Shown: piece after piece, positions 45,515 to 54,672 of the stretch | Layout of the letters: every line of letters begins with the position of its first letter | How positions within the stretch are numbered: position 1 is the stretch's first letter | From: Acidicapsa ligni | GTDB taxonomy: Bacteria > Acidobacteriota > Terriglobia > Terriglobales > Acidobacteriaceae | Direction: 5' to 3' | Length of the DNA stretch: 64,000 nucleotides | Assembly: GCF_025685655.1 (NCBI RefSeq) | Contig: NZ_JAGSYG010000002.1 | Location: 310,001 to 374,000 of the forward strand | Notes under the pieces: generated by a model | What the model saw: only the letters and a program-made list of their open reading frames with translations | What the model was told of the DNA's origin: nothing | Databases searched by the model: none | Position numbers and translations under genes: made by a program

Positions 45515-45834
45515 ACCATTTCAGTAACCACCATATATTGTGCATGGTTTAATCCGCGGATCATTCTGTAGTAGCTCTTTCCGTGACATCTCTCCATATC
45601 CTCAAAATCTGCATTGAATCTAGTGCTTTTCCGCTAAAAAATCGCACCGGGACGGTCGAAGAACACGGTACTCTGGTGGAAATTTTTGGAGTGAAATGGA
45701 TTATTCGACGGATTTGTCGAGTACTATAAGTCCAGTTCCACTCCGTCGGAGTCATTTTCCGAAAGAGGAATGCAGAAACCGGATCGTCGAACGCCAGGAA
45801 GCGCGTACAGCCCGGAAAGATTTGAGGTTCGAAG
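45515..45834 (+). other. Regulatory region upstream of mraZ
   Basis: 320 bp without a supported gene. It contains the TGGA boxes described separately and an AT-rich stretch around 45722-45730 (TACTATAAG) that could hold a -10 element, though no well-spaced -35 was found. Confidence 0.5.
45677..45701 (+). promoter_or_regulatory. Candidate MraZ operator: three TGGA boxes at 10-bp period
   Basis: TGGAA at 45677, TGGAG at 45687 and TGGAT at 45697 are separated by exactly 5 nt each. Known MraZ operators upstream of dcw clusters are three or more TGGGN-like boxes with 5-nt spacers, so spacing and box sequence fit apart from A for the third G. They lie about 135 bp before mraZ. Autoregulation of the cluster by MraZ is the expected role. 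Confidence 0.55.
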
Positions 45835-46338
45835 ATGTTTCGCGGAACCCACGAAGCGAAAGTCGATGAAAAAGGGAGACTCAAGCTGCCAGCAGATTTC
45901 ATGAAGCTGATTGCTGAGAAGAACTATGGTTCCCAGTTCTTCATTACTTCGCGTGATGGCAAGGTGGCCGAGATATGGCCTCTGCTGGAGTGGGAAAAGG
46001 AAGAAGAGAAGAAGGCGGCTCTTCCTGAAGATGACGAAGCGAAGATGACCTGGATGGAAGTGGTGAATCACTTTGGCCAGCAGGTGGAGATAGACAAGCA
46101 GGATCGCCTGATGCTTCCACGGGTTCTTCGCGACAGATTTGGTCTGGTGAATGCAGAAGTAGTCGTCACCGGCCTGCAGCGCTTTTTGATGCTGCGCAGC
46201 CAGCAGATAGCTGATCAGCGGATTGAAGGAATTTTGGCTCCCAGAAGTGCATCCGAAAAACCGATGCCCATCTCGGAAGCGCGACAGATTTTGGCCAGCC
46301 GTGAATCGGCTCAGGAATCCAGAAAGACGGAATTCTGA
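45835..46338 (+). CDS. mraZ: Transcriptional regulator MraZ
   Basis: 167 residues. Two SpoVT/AbrB-like half-domains are visible: MFRGTHEAKVDEKGRLKLPA at the N-terminus and VEIDKQDRLMLPRVLR near residue 85, the signature DxKGR---P pattern of MraZ. Forms a ring-shaped oligomer that binds repeated boxes in its own promoter and controls the dcw operon. Ends 5 nt before the rsmH start, so the two are co-transcribed. The C-terminal ~25 residues are a charged extension. Confidence 0.95.
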   Translation: MFRGTHEAKVDEKGRLKLPADFMKLIAEKNYGSQFFITSRDGKVAEIWPLLEWEKEEEKKAALPEDDEAKMTWMEVVNHFGQQVEIDKQDRLMLPRVLRDRFGLVNAEVVVTGLQRFLMLRSQQIADQRIEGILAPRSASEKPMPISEARQILASRESAQESRKTEF

Positions 46339-46343
46339 AAGCA

Positions 46344-47492
46344 ATGAGTACTACTGCCCCCGAGGGGGTACACATGACGACTGAAGTAAATCGCCGCCAT
46401 GTGCCGGTTCTTTCTCAGGATGTGATTCGATACCTCGCAGTTCGTGAGGGTGGTACCTACCTCGACTGCACGCTCGGATTCGCGGGTCATGCCAGTCAGA
46501 TTGCACGGCTGCTTGGACCAGACGGTCATTTGATCGGCTTCGATCGCGATCCCCTGGCCTTGGAGTTAGCCGGGCAACGGTTGAAGTTGTTGGCGGATGA
46601 ACTGGGCGACAGAGTGCCGAAAGTGACTTTAATCGGTGAGGCCTTCAGTTCGGTAGCAGAGCATGTGAAGCCGGGTTCGCTGGACGGTTTGCTGGCCGAC
46701 TTTGGCGTCAGCAGCATGCAGATTGACGAGGCAGAGCGAGGATTTAGTTTTCAGGCGGATGGGCCCTTGGATATGCGTCAGGATACGCGCCAGGCTCTAA
46801 CCGCCGCACAAGTGGTAAATGAGATGGACGAGAGTGATCTTGCCAATCTTATTTACGAATACGGAGAAGAGAGGAGGTCGCGGAGAATCGCCAGAGCAAT
46901 TGTCAGGGCGCGGCCAGTGACGACGACGGGACATTTGGCCCGAGTTGTTGCAGGCAGCGCCCCGGCAATAAAAAATGAGCGAATTCACCCGGCGACCCGT
47001 ACCTTTCAAGCGCTTCGTATTCATGTGAATCGCGAGTTGGATGAGATACGGAAATTGCTGGAGGCTGCACCGGGATTACTCAAGCCCGCGCTGCTTAAGT
47101 CCACAGGCATTTCTTCTTCTCCAAGCTCGAATACGGCTGGTCGGTTGGTCGTTATCAGCTTCCACTCGCTGGAAGATCGGATAGCCAAGGATGTGTTGCG
47201 AGAGACAGCGGCCAAGGGCATCTGGACGGTGTTAACTCGCAAGCCGGTAGTAGCGGATGAGTCAGAAACGGATCACAATCCTCGAGCCCGCAGCGCGAAG
47301 CTAAGGGCAGCGGAGATGGGCAATGAGCAGGAGTTCGAAAAGAGACCTGATTTTCGCGATGTCGGTTCAGGGGTTCAACGAACGGGTTTTCAGCAGTTGT
47401 CCGGAAAAAAGCAGGGAAAAGCTTCGCCGGGTCAGGACAAGGGACCCAAGAGTAAGGCAGCAGGGAAGAAGAAAAAGCGTTTAAGAGATTGA
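46344..47492 (+). CDS. rsmH: 16S rRNA m4C1402 methyltransferase RsmH (MraW)
   Basis: 382 residues from ATG 46344. ATG 46374, with GAGGGGG upstream, is a good alternative that starts at the conserved NRRHVPVL. SAM-binding motifs are YLDCTLGFAGHASQIARLL and LIGFDRDPLALELA; family motifs LADFGVSSMQIDEAERGFSF, PLDMRQD and VVISFHSLEDRIAKD follow. Methylates N4 of C1402 in 16S rRNA. The last ~60 residues form a Lys-rich tail (ending KKKKRLRD) beyond the usual ~310-residue protein. Its stop overlaps a possible TTG start of the next frame. Confidence 0.95.
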   Translation: MSTTAPEGVHMTTEVNRRHVPVLSQDVIRYLAVREGGTYLDCTLGFAGHASQIARLLGPDGHLIGFDRDPLALELAGQRLKLLADELGDRVPKVTLIGEAFSSVAEHVKPGSLDGLLADFGVSSMQIDEAERGFSFQADGPLDMRQDTRQALTAAQVVNEMDESDLANLIYEYGEERRSRRIARAIVRARPVTTTGHLARVVAGSAPAIKNERIHPATRTFQALRIHVNRELDEIRKLLEAAPGLLKPALLKSTGISSSPSSNTAGRLVVISFHSLEDRIAKDVLRETAAKGIWTVLTRKPVVADESETDHNPRARSAKLRAAEMGNEQEFEKRPDFRDVGSGVQRTGFQQLSGKKQGKASPGQDKGPKSKAAGKKKKRLRD

Positions 47493-47533
47493 AGCGCAGG
47501 CTCGAAATAGAGGCTGCGATCGAGGGAGTCACC

Positions 47534-48052
47534 ATGGCAGCACACGCAGCAACTTATTTCGACAGTGGACGTAGCTCAAGCCGGCGGATCGAAGAGCGCA
47601 ATGCACGGCTTTTCGCCGAGCAGCAGCGCCTGCGGCGTGGTGCAACTCTGGAAGTTTTCTTCCCCAAGCGCATCGATAATTCACGACTCGTTAAGGCTCC
47701 CGATACGGTTCGCATCCGCGAGATGCGCATCTTCACCGCGGCTGTGGCAGTCCTGTTTTCGCTGGTCATGGTCTATGGACTGCAGCACTTCAGCGCCATC
47801 GAAATGGGCTACAAGGTAGAGGCCAAGAAGACGCAGGTCGAGGCACTCCGCGAAGAGAATCGTCAGCTTCGTCTATCGGAAGCGCAACTCTCGCAGCCGG
47901 GACGCATCGACCAGATGGCGCGCCAGATGGGCCTCATCGAATTGCAGCCAAGCCAGGTCGTTCGCATCACGGACCGTATGGATTCTTCGACGGCAACTGC
48001 TGCTCTGGCCCAGGTTTCCCCGACGGCACTGATCCCTTCCGCGACTCGCTGA
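47534..48052 (+). CDS. ftsL: Cell division protein FtsL-like
   Basis: 172 residues from ATG 47534, with GAGGGAG upstream; a TTG at 47489 overlapping rsmH would add 15. A basic cytoplasmic N-terminus of ~75 residues is longer than in E. coli FtsL. It is followed by one membrane span (~78-96, IFTAAVAVLFSLVMVYGL) and a leucine-zipper-like coiled coil (KTQVEALREENRQLRLSEAQL) ending MARQMGLIELQPSQVV. Single-span topology and position between rsmH and ftsI identify FtsL, the divisome scaffold that pairs with FtsB. Sequence similarity alone would be weak. Confidence 0.85.
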   Translation: MAAHAATYFDSGRSSSRRIEERNARLFAEQQRLRRGATLEVFFPKRIDNSRLVKAPDTVRIREMRIFTAAVAVLFSLVMVYGLQHFSAIEMGYKVEAKKTQVEALREENRQLRLSEAQLSQPGRIDQMARQMGLIELQPSQVVRITDRMDSSTATAALAQVSPTALIPSATR

Positions 48053-48107
48053 AATTGCGGGGATCCGCATCTTCGTTCCAGATCCCCGGCTTTTCGGAGT
48101 ATCTCGC

Positions 48108-50381
48108 GTGCAACTGCCTAATCCACGAGCGAATCGGAACCGCGGCACTCAGACTGCCTCGGTTCCTTTGCTGCGTATGCGCTATTGGGTGGTCTGCCTG
48201 TGCCTGCTGGTGTGGTGCTCGCTGATCATCGGCAAGCTCTTCTGGTTGCAGGTTCTGCGGCACAAGGAATTTGTTGAAAAGGCACAGAGGCAACAGCAGC
48301 ATACTTTTGAAGTAGCGCCGCGCCGGGGCGTGTTGTATGACCGCAATCTGCGCGAGCTGGCCATGACTGTGCAGGCCGAGTCGATCTATGCTGTGCCATC
48401 GGAAATCGACGACAAAGAAAAAGTAGTTCATGACCTGGTGGAGATTGTGCATGGCGGGCCGGAAGATACCTGGACCAGTGAGCCGCAGATACTCGAACGC
48501 GTGAATGCATCGCGGGGCTTCGCGTGGATTGCACGTCGCGTAGATAACGAAAAAGCGGCGCGCGTCAAGGCTCTCAACATCAAGGGTATTTACTTCCAGA
48601 AAGAATTTCAGCGCTTTTATCCAGATAATCAAATCGCCGCGCAGGTACTGGGTTATGTCGGTACCGACGACAAAGGCCTTGCAGGCATGGAGCTGAAATT
48701 TGAATCGCGCCTGCACGGTTTACCGGGACGCATGTTTGCAGCGCTCGATGCTCGGAGGCATGTGCTTGGCTCAAGCGTGCGTGAACCGGAGCCGGGCGAA
48801 AATCTGGTCCTCACTGTTGACGAAAACATTCAATTCATCGCGGAGAAAACCCTGCAACGGGCGATGGATCGTACGCATGCGGACAACGGAACGGTAGTAA
48901 TTCAGGATGTGCATACCGGGCAAATCCTCGCACTTGCGATTCGCCCTACTTTCAATCCCAACGACTTCCGTCACACTACACCTGCACTGTTGCGTAATCA
49001 TGCCGTGAGCGATGTGTATGAGCCTGGCTCGACCTTCAAGCTCGCGACGTATGCGGCGGCACTCGATCAACACATTGTGACTCCGGATGACATGATCGAT
49101 TGCCAGGGCGGCGCGATCACCTTCAATGGCCGCACTATTCACGACGATAAATCCGATCACTTCGGTGTGGTCACAGTGCATTACGCGCTCGAACATTCAA
49201 GCGACGTGGCTGCTGTGAAACTTGCTCTTAGAATGGGGCCGGATCATTTCTACAATTACCTTCGCAACTTCGGTTTCGGCTCGCGTTCCGGGTTGGAACT
49301 GCCAGGTGAAACGCGTGGCCTGTTGCGGCCTCCGCCGAAGTGGGGTGCAACTTCGATCGGTTCGATTGCCATTGGGCAGGAGGTTGCGGTGACTCCACTG
49401 CAACTGGTCTCGATGGTGTCAACAATCGCCAATGGCGGAACCTATCTTCCGCCGCACATGATCATGCCTCCCCAGCCTAAAAATGCGCAGGGAGATAACG
49501 TGCCAGTCGCGCAGCCATTCCGGGTAGGGCTGGATCTGCCCGATCCGCTGCCTGCCGGTGCGCATCGCGTTATCTCCACGATGACTGCCGCGCAGATGCG
49601 CAAGATGATGGAAGGCGTAGTGCTCTATGGCACCGGCAAACAGGCTCAATTGAATGGCTATTCTTCCGGCGGCAAGACCGGTACGGCACAAAAGATTGAT
49701 CCTGCGACGCGCAAGTATTCGAAGACGATGCACGTGGCGTCTTTCGCAGGGATTGCGCCTGTCAACAATCCTGTCCTTGCGATAGCGGTGGTTCTGGACA
49801 ATCCCAAGGGCGGAGGCGCGTCTTACTATGGCGGAGCAGCATCTGCGCCAGTCTTTGCTGAAGCTGCGCAAGACACACTCGAATACCTGGGCGTCCCGCA
49901 CGATGTTGAAGTCCACGCCGCGCACGCTCCCGCCAAGCCTTTGACCGCTCAGGATATAGAGCCGGAGCAGGAAGAAACAGGCGATGTGAATGCAATGATC
50001 GCCGCCGTCAATGATCTACCCAACGACGATCCTCTGCGACAGGCCGTGAGCGCAAGCCGAGCTGCGGAATCCGCGCCTCAGACGACTAAAATCAGCGCCA
50101 AAGCAGCGGACGAAAAGAAGAAGGCCAGCGCTGCGGCGACTCCTGCAACTCCTCCAGAGACAGTGTCCGTGCCAGTACCTACGGATAGCCCGAATGCAAT
50201 ACCCAATGCAATAAAAGTCCCGTCGCTGATAGGTATGCCGGTACGCCAAGTGGTCGAACAGGTGGCACTTGCGGGCCTGACTCTGCGCGTAGAAGGCCGA
50301 GGCTTAGTGCGCACACAGACTCCTGCCGCGGGCAGCCTTGTTTCTTCCGGAACGCAGGTCGTTGTGCATTGTGCCAGGTGA
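48108..50381 (+). CDS. ftsI: Peptidoglycan transpeptidase FtsI (PBP3-type) with PASTA domain
   Basis: 757 residues from GTG 48108. One membrane span (~26-46) precedes the dimerisation domain (RRGVLYDRNLRELA) and the transpeptidase domain. Active-site motifs are S308-T-F-K311, S364-S365-D366 and K523-T-G. The second motif has Asp where most FtsI proteins have Asn. A linker rich in Ala, Lys and Pro (~600-690) leads to one C-terminal PASTA domain (VPSLIGMPVRQVVEQVALAG). It cross-links septal peptidoglycan in the periplasm together with FtsW. Confidence 0.93.
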   Translation: MQLPNPRANRNRGTQTASVPLLRMRYWVVCLCLLVWCSLIIGKLFWLQVLRHKEFVEKAQRQQQHTFEVAPRRGVLYDRNLRELAMTVQAESIYAVPSEIDDKEKVVHDLVEIVHGGPEDTWTSEPQILERVNASRGFAWIARRVDNEKAARVKALNIKGIYFQKEFQRFYPDNQIAAQVLGYVGTDDKGLAGMELKFESRLHGLPGRMFAALDARRHVLGSSVREPEPGENLVLTVDENIQFIAEKTLQRAMDRTHADNGTVVIQDVHTGQILALAIRPTFNPNDFRHTTPALLRNHAVSDVYEPGSTFKLATYAAALDQHIVTPDDMIDCQGGAITFNGRTIHDDKSDHFGVVTVHYALEHSSDVAAVKLALRMGPDHFYNYLRNFGFGSRSGLELPGETRGLLRPPPKWGATSIGSIAIGQEVAVTPLQLVSMVSTIANGGTYLPPHMIMPPQPKNAQGDNVPVAQPFRVGLDLPDPLPAGAHRVISTMTAAQMRKMMEGVVLYGTGKQAQLNGYSSGGKTGTAQKIDPATRKYSKTMHVASFAGIAPVNNPVLAIAVVLDNPKGGGASYYGGAASAPVFAEAAQDTLEYLGVPHDVEVHAAHAPAKPLTAQDIEPEQEETGDVNAMIAAVNDLPNDDPLRQAVSASRAAESAPQTTKISAKAADEKKKASAAATPATPPETVSVPVPTDSPNAIPNAIKVPSLIGMPVRQVVEQVALAGLTLRVEGRGLVRTQTPAAGSLVSSGTQVVVHCAR

Positions 50382-50453
50382 TGCGCTGGTGGAGTTTTCG
50401 CCCGATTTTTCACAGAATCCTGCAGAATTTGAAACGATAGAATAGAAGCTAGT

Positions 50454-51977
50454 ATGCAGTGGAATGAACTCATCCGCGACGTAACTTCCGCGGCCCAGGA
50501 CGCGCCTTCCGAGGTCGCTGTCACGGGCGTTGAATACGACTCGCGCCTAGTTCAACAAGGCTCTGTTTTCGTCGCCATGCGTGGTGGCACGACCGATGGA
50601 AATCACTATATCGATATCGCTCTCAGCCGGGGAGCAGTGGGCATCATCACTGACTCTGCCGAAGCTTTTGGAGCACTCGCCGTAAGCCATTCAAAAACGC
50701 CGCGACTGCTGGTCGAGCATGGGCGCAATGCGCTGGCGCAAGCGGCCTCCGCATTCTTCGGTCATCCTGAACGTGTACTCGGCGCAACCGGAGTGACTGG
50801 CACAAACGGCAAAACAACAACGACCTTTCTGATTGAATCGCTGCTCAATGCCGCGCGTCGTTCATCGATTCTCGTAGGCACGATTGAGTATCACGTTGCT
50901 GGTCAAGTGAGGCTATCCGCGCACACGACGCCGGAGTCGCGCGATCTCTTTGAACTGATGGCCGATGGTGTTGCGCTGGGTGCAACGGAGTTGGTAATGG
51001 AAGTCTCCAGCCACGCTCTAGATCAAGGCCGAATCGCTGAAGTAGACCTTGACTTAGCAGTATTTACGAATCTCACTCGCGATCATCTCGACTATCATCA
51101 CACGATGGATGCGTATTTTGCAGCCAAGCAATTGCTCTTTGATGGCACGCGCTATCCGGCTCCGCGCGTAGCTATTCTCAATGCCGATGATGCACATTCG
51201 CAGCAGCTCGCTACTGCTGCAAAAGAGGCGGGTGCTGAGGTTATCACTTACGGTCTGGGCCGTGCTGCATCGCAGCCTGAGTGGTACGCGGAAGATTTGA
51301 AACTGCTTCCCTCGGGTGTGAAGTTCACGCTTGTAACACCCGTCGGCACAGCACAAGTCAACTCCGGATTGGCTGGCGAAGTCAATGTTTTAAACCTGCT
51401 CGCCGCGCTCGCTGCGGCGTATGCGCGCGGTGTCGATTTCGACACGTTGATTGCATCCGTGCCGAGTCTTCGTCCTGTACCCGGTCGCTTTCAACCTGTG
51501 GACGCCGGGCAGCCTTTTACAGTCATCGTTGACTATGCGCATACCGACGATGCGCTGCGTAATCTCACTGCATTGGCGCGGCAACTCGTGCATGAAAAGC
51601 TGGGTCGAGTCATTACTCTCTTCGGTTGTGGCGGTGATCGCGATCGCACCAAGCGCCCGAAGATGGGCCAAGCCGCAGGTGAGGGTAGTGATTTTGTTGT
51701 TGTAACCAGCGACAATCCGAGGTCTGAAGATCCAGCCGCGATCCTCGCGGAAATATTGCCGGGCGTCGAGGGTTCCGGTGTCCGCTTTGTTGTTGAAAGC
51801 GATCGCGCAACGGCCATTCAATTGGCGCTCGCCGAAGCTGAACCCGGCGACGTAGTATTGATCGCCGGCAAAGGCCATGAAAAGGAACAGATTTTGCGTA
51901 GTGGTCCAATATTTTTCGACGATTCGCAGGTTGCTCTTTCCGCTCTGCGTTCCCTGGGCTATGGTGGAGTGAAGTGA
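50454..51977 (+). CDS. murE: UDP-MurNAc-Ala-Glu:meso-diaminopimelate ligase MurE
   Basis: 507 residues. The ATP loop is GTNGKTTTT with Lys120, the carbamylated-Lys region is near residue 220, and D420-N-P-R is the signature for meso-diaminopimelate rather than lysine. This fits a Gram-negative wall. Adds mDAP to UDP-MurNAc-dipeptide in the cytoplasm. The stop TGA overlaps the GTG start of murF (GTGA), indicating translational coupling. Confidence 0.97.
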   Translation: MQWNELIRDVTSAAQDAPSEVAVTGVEYDSRLVQQGSVFVAMRGGTTDGNHYIDIALSRGAVGIITDSAEAFGALAVSHSKTPRLLVEHGRNALAQAASAFFGHPERVLGATGVTGTNGKTTTTFLIESLLNAARRSSILVGTIEYHVAGQVRLSAHTTPESRDLFELMADGVALGATELVMEVSSHALDQGRIAEVDLDLAVFTNLTRDHLDYHHTMDAYFAAKQLLFDGTRYPAPRVAILNADDAHSQQLATAAKEAGAEVITYGLGRAASQPEWYAEDLKLLPSGVKFTLVTPVGTAQVNSGLAGEVNVLNLLAALAAAYARGVDFDTLIASVPSLRPVPGRFQPVDAGQPFTVIVDYAHTDDALRNLTALARQLVHEKLGRVITLFGCGGDRDRTKRPKMGQAAGEGSDFVVVTSDNPRSEDPAAILAEILPGVEGSGVRFVVESDRATAIQLALAEAEPGDVVLIAGKGHEKEQILRSGPIFFDDSQVALSALRSLGYGGVK

Positions 51978-53377
51978 AACTGACATTGGCAGAGATCGCT
52001 CTTGGTTGCAGCGCCAAGCTGGAGGCTCCAGCGAGCGCCGTGGGCGTTGGTGCGTTTGTGGCCCAGGGCTATTCGATTGATTCGCGCACTGTTGGCGTAG
52101 GCGAGCTTTTTTTTGCTGTTCGCGGCCCACGTGTCGATGGCCATGATTACATCGTCAGCGCAATTGAGCGAGGCGCGCTGGCTGCTGTGGTTTCCCTCAA
52201 CAGGCTTGCAACGTTGCCGGATGCAGCATTGGCTGCGCCGCTGATCATTGTCGAAGATACGCTTGTCGCGTTGCAGGCACTGGCTGCGAACGTTCGTCGT
52301 CATTGGGGGAAACGCGTTGTCGCTGTGACTGGCAGTGCTGGCAAGACCTCGACCAAGGACGCAGTTGCTGTAGCGCTCGGTGCAAAATTCAATGTACTCA
52401 AGTCACTCGGCAATCTGAACAATGGCTATGGTTTACCGCTGCAACTATTGCGTCTCGAACTAGAACATGAGTACGCCGTTATCGAAATGGGCATGAATCA
52501 TGCTGGAGAAATCGCCCAGCTTGCTCGTATTGCTGGTCCGGACTGGGGTGTCATCACCAATGTAGGCATGGCTCATGTCGAGAATTTTTCAGATGGACAG
52601 GGCGGTATCGCACGCGCAAAATACGAACTCGTTGAGGCATTGCCTGCCTCCGGCATCGCTTTTCTCAATTGCGACGATCGCTATGTTGGACAGTTCGGTC
52701 GTGACTTTGCAGGCAAGGTCGTTTACTTCGGAGCAGGCCCATGCGCCGATCCTCAAATTACGAGTGCTCGCGATGGTGACGGACTCCAGATTGAACTGCT
52801 TTCCGTCGGTACCAAAGCGACCATGACGCTGCCGATGCTGGGACAGCACAACGCGAGCAATGCAATGGCCGCGATCGCAGTTGCCCGCGAGGCAGGCGTG
52901 CCGTTGCAGGACGCGATCCGTGCGCTCGAAACGCTGACCGCTGGAGATCGCCGCGGCGAAGTGCTGACCATCGCAGGCGCGACAATTATCAACGATTCCT
53001 ATAACTCCAACCCCGAGGCGCTGCAATCCATGATTCGTACACTGGCTGCGCGTTCGGCACAGCGGCGAATTCTCATTGCAGGGGAGATGCTTGAGTTGGG
53101 TGATCATGCTCCTGAGCTGCATACGCTTTGCGGCAAAGCCGCTGCCGATGCGGGCGTTGACATCATTGTTGGTGTTCGCGGCAATGCGGATTATCTCGTT
53201 AGAGCTGCAGCGGAGAGTGGCGCGGAATCGATCTTCGTGCCGGATGCGATGGCTGCTGGAGCGTGGCTGAAAAACAATCTGAGGCCCGGTGATGCAGTCC
53301 TGGTCAAAGGCTCGCGTGGTGTGCGCCTGGAGCAGGCGATTGAAATTCTTCGCTCGACGCAATCAACTGGTTCGTAA
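51974..53377 (+). CDS. murF: UDP-MurNAc-tripeptide:D-Ala-D-Ala ligase MurF
   Basis: 467 residues from GTG 51974, overlapping murE by 4 nt. The P-loop is TGSAGKTSTKD with Lys124. NLNNGYGLPLQLLRL, EMGMNHAGEIAQLARI, INDSYNSNPEALQ and VLVKGSRGVRLEQ are hallmark MurF motifs. Adds D-Ala-D-Ala to the UDP-MurNAc-tripeptide. The ddl ligase that supplies D-Ala-D-Ala is not in the window. Confidence 0.97.
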   Translation: MKLTLAEIALGCSAKLEAPASAVGVGAFVAQGYSIDSRTVGVGELFFAVRGPRVDGHDYIVSAIERGALAAVVSLNRLATLPDAALAAPLIIVEDTLVALQALAANVRRHWGKRVVAVTGSAGKTSTKDAVAVALGAKFNVLKSLGNLNNGYGLPLQLLRLELEHEYAVIEMGMNHAGEIAQLARIAGPDWGVITNVGMAHVENFSDGQGGIARAKYELVEALPASGIAFLNCDDRYVGQFGRDFAGKVVYFGAGPCADPQITSARDGDGLQIELLSVGTKATMTLPMLGQHNASNAMAAIAVAREAGVPLQDAIRALETLTAGDRRGEVLTIAGATIINDSYNSNPEALQSMIRTLAARSAQRRILIAGEMLELGDHAPELHTLCGKAAADAGVDIIVGVRGNADYLVRAAAESGAESIFVPDAMAAGAWLKNNLRPGDAVLVKGSRGVRLEQAIEILRSTQSTGS

Positions 53378-53456
53378 GACTCAAGCACGACACTCTAAGC
53401 GATACAGGTAACACGATAAAATCAGGCTCGACGTTCTTCCTGGGCTCGGAGGCTCT

Positions 53457-54593
53457 TTGCTTTACTGGCTGCTTTACCAAAAGCTTTTTCCGTATTTTCA
53501 TCCATTCCGTATCTTTCAATACCTGACCTTCCGCACGGCATTTTCGTCGTTGACGGCCTTGCTGATTGCGCTGATCATAGGCCCCTATGTGATTGAAAAA
53601 CTGCGCCAGTTTCAGATCAGCCAGTACATTCGCGACGAGGGTCCGGAGTCACACAAGAAGAAGTCCGGCACGCCGACGATGGGCGGTGTGCTGATCGCGA
53701 TTGCCATTCTGCTGCCGACCGTACTGTGGTCTAATCCTTCCAATCCGTTTGTCTGGGTCGTTGTTTTTTCGACGATTGGATTTGGCGCGATTGGCTTCGC
53801 AGACGATTACATCAAGGTCGTCAAGCGCCGCAACCTGGGTCTGACAGCGCGAGCCAAGATGTTCTGGCAGGTGATCGTTTCATTGATGATCGCCATAACG
53901 CTGGTGGGTTTGCAGCAGTTCCGAATTTTCTCAACCAAAATGACGGTGCCTTTCGTCAAGAACTTCCATCCGGATCTAGTCTGGCCGTGGTTGGGTTCCA
54001 TTCCGCATCTCGGTTTCCTGATGTTTTTGCCGTTTGTGATTTTCGTCACGCTGGTTCTGGTCTTTTCTTCGAATGCGGTCAATCTTACGGACGGTCTCGA
54101 CGGCCTCGCCATTGGCTGTACTATCATCGCTGCTGGTGCGCTGACAGTTCTGACGTACGTTAGCGGCCATGTTGTTTTTGCCGACTACCTTGAACTCCAA
54201 CGTATGCCCAAGGTTGGAGAACTGACCGTCTTCTGTGGGGCCATGGTGGGTGCCTCTATCGGCTTTCTATGGTATAACGCGCATCCAGCAGAGGTTTTCA
54301 TGGGCGACGTGGGCTCGCTGGCATTGGGTGGAGCGATTGCCACAGTTGCTGTAATTATTCGTCAGGAATTGTTATTGCCGTTCATCGGCGGCATCTTTGT
54401 GCTGGAAGCGATCTCCGTCATCCTGCAGGTAGGGAGTTATAAGCTGCGTGGTGGCAAGCGTATCTTCAAGATGGCCCCTTTGCATCATCACTTCGAATTA
54501 CTTGGCTGGAAGGAATCAAAAGTCATTGCACGTTTCTGGATTGCGGCGCTGGTGTTTGCACTATTTGCACTTACCACGCTGAAACTCCGCTAG
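53457..54593 (+). CDS. mraY: Phospho-MurNAc-pentapeptide translocase MraY
   Basis: 378 residues from TTG 53457, with GGAGG 4 nt upstream. Ten predicted membrane spans. Catalytic and substrate motifs are [19 protein letters not shown] (Asp-Asp), [12 protein letters not shown] and [15 protein letters not shown]. It makes lipid I from UDP-MurNAc-pentapeptide and undecaprenyl phosphate at the inner membrane. Lies 79 nt after murF. Confidence 0.97.
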   Translation: MLYWLLYQKLFPYFHPFRIFQYLTFRTAFSSLTALLIALIIGPYVIEKLRQFQISQYIRDEGPESHKKKSGTPTMGGVLIAIAILLPTVLWSNPSNPFVWVVVFSTIGFGAIGFADDYIKVVKRRNLGLTARAKMFWQVIVSLMIAITLVGLQQFRIFSTKMTVPFVKNFHPDLVWPWLGSIPHLGFLMFLPFVIFVTLVLVFSSNAVNLTDGLDGLAIGCTIIAAGALTVLTYVSGHVVFADYLELQRMPKVGELTVFCGAMVGASIGFLWYNAHPAEVFMGDVGSLALGGAIATVAVIIRQELLLPFIGGIFVLEAISVILQVGSYKLRGGKRIFKMAPLHHHFELLGWKESKVIARFWIAALVFALFALTTLKLR

Positions 54594-54672
54594 ATACAGG
54601 CGGTTTCACGCTTTCGAGTGCCACAATGGATGTGGCGCAAGCGTCAGAACAGAATTGAATGATGGAGCTGGA

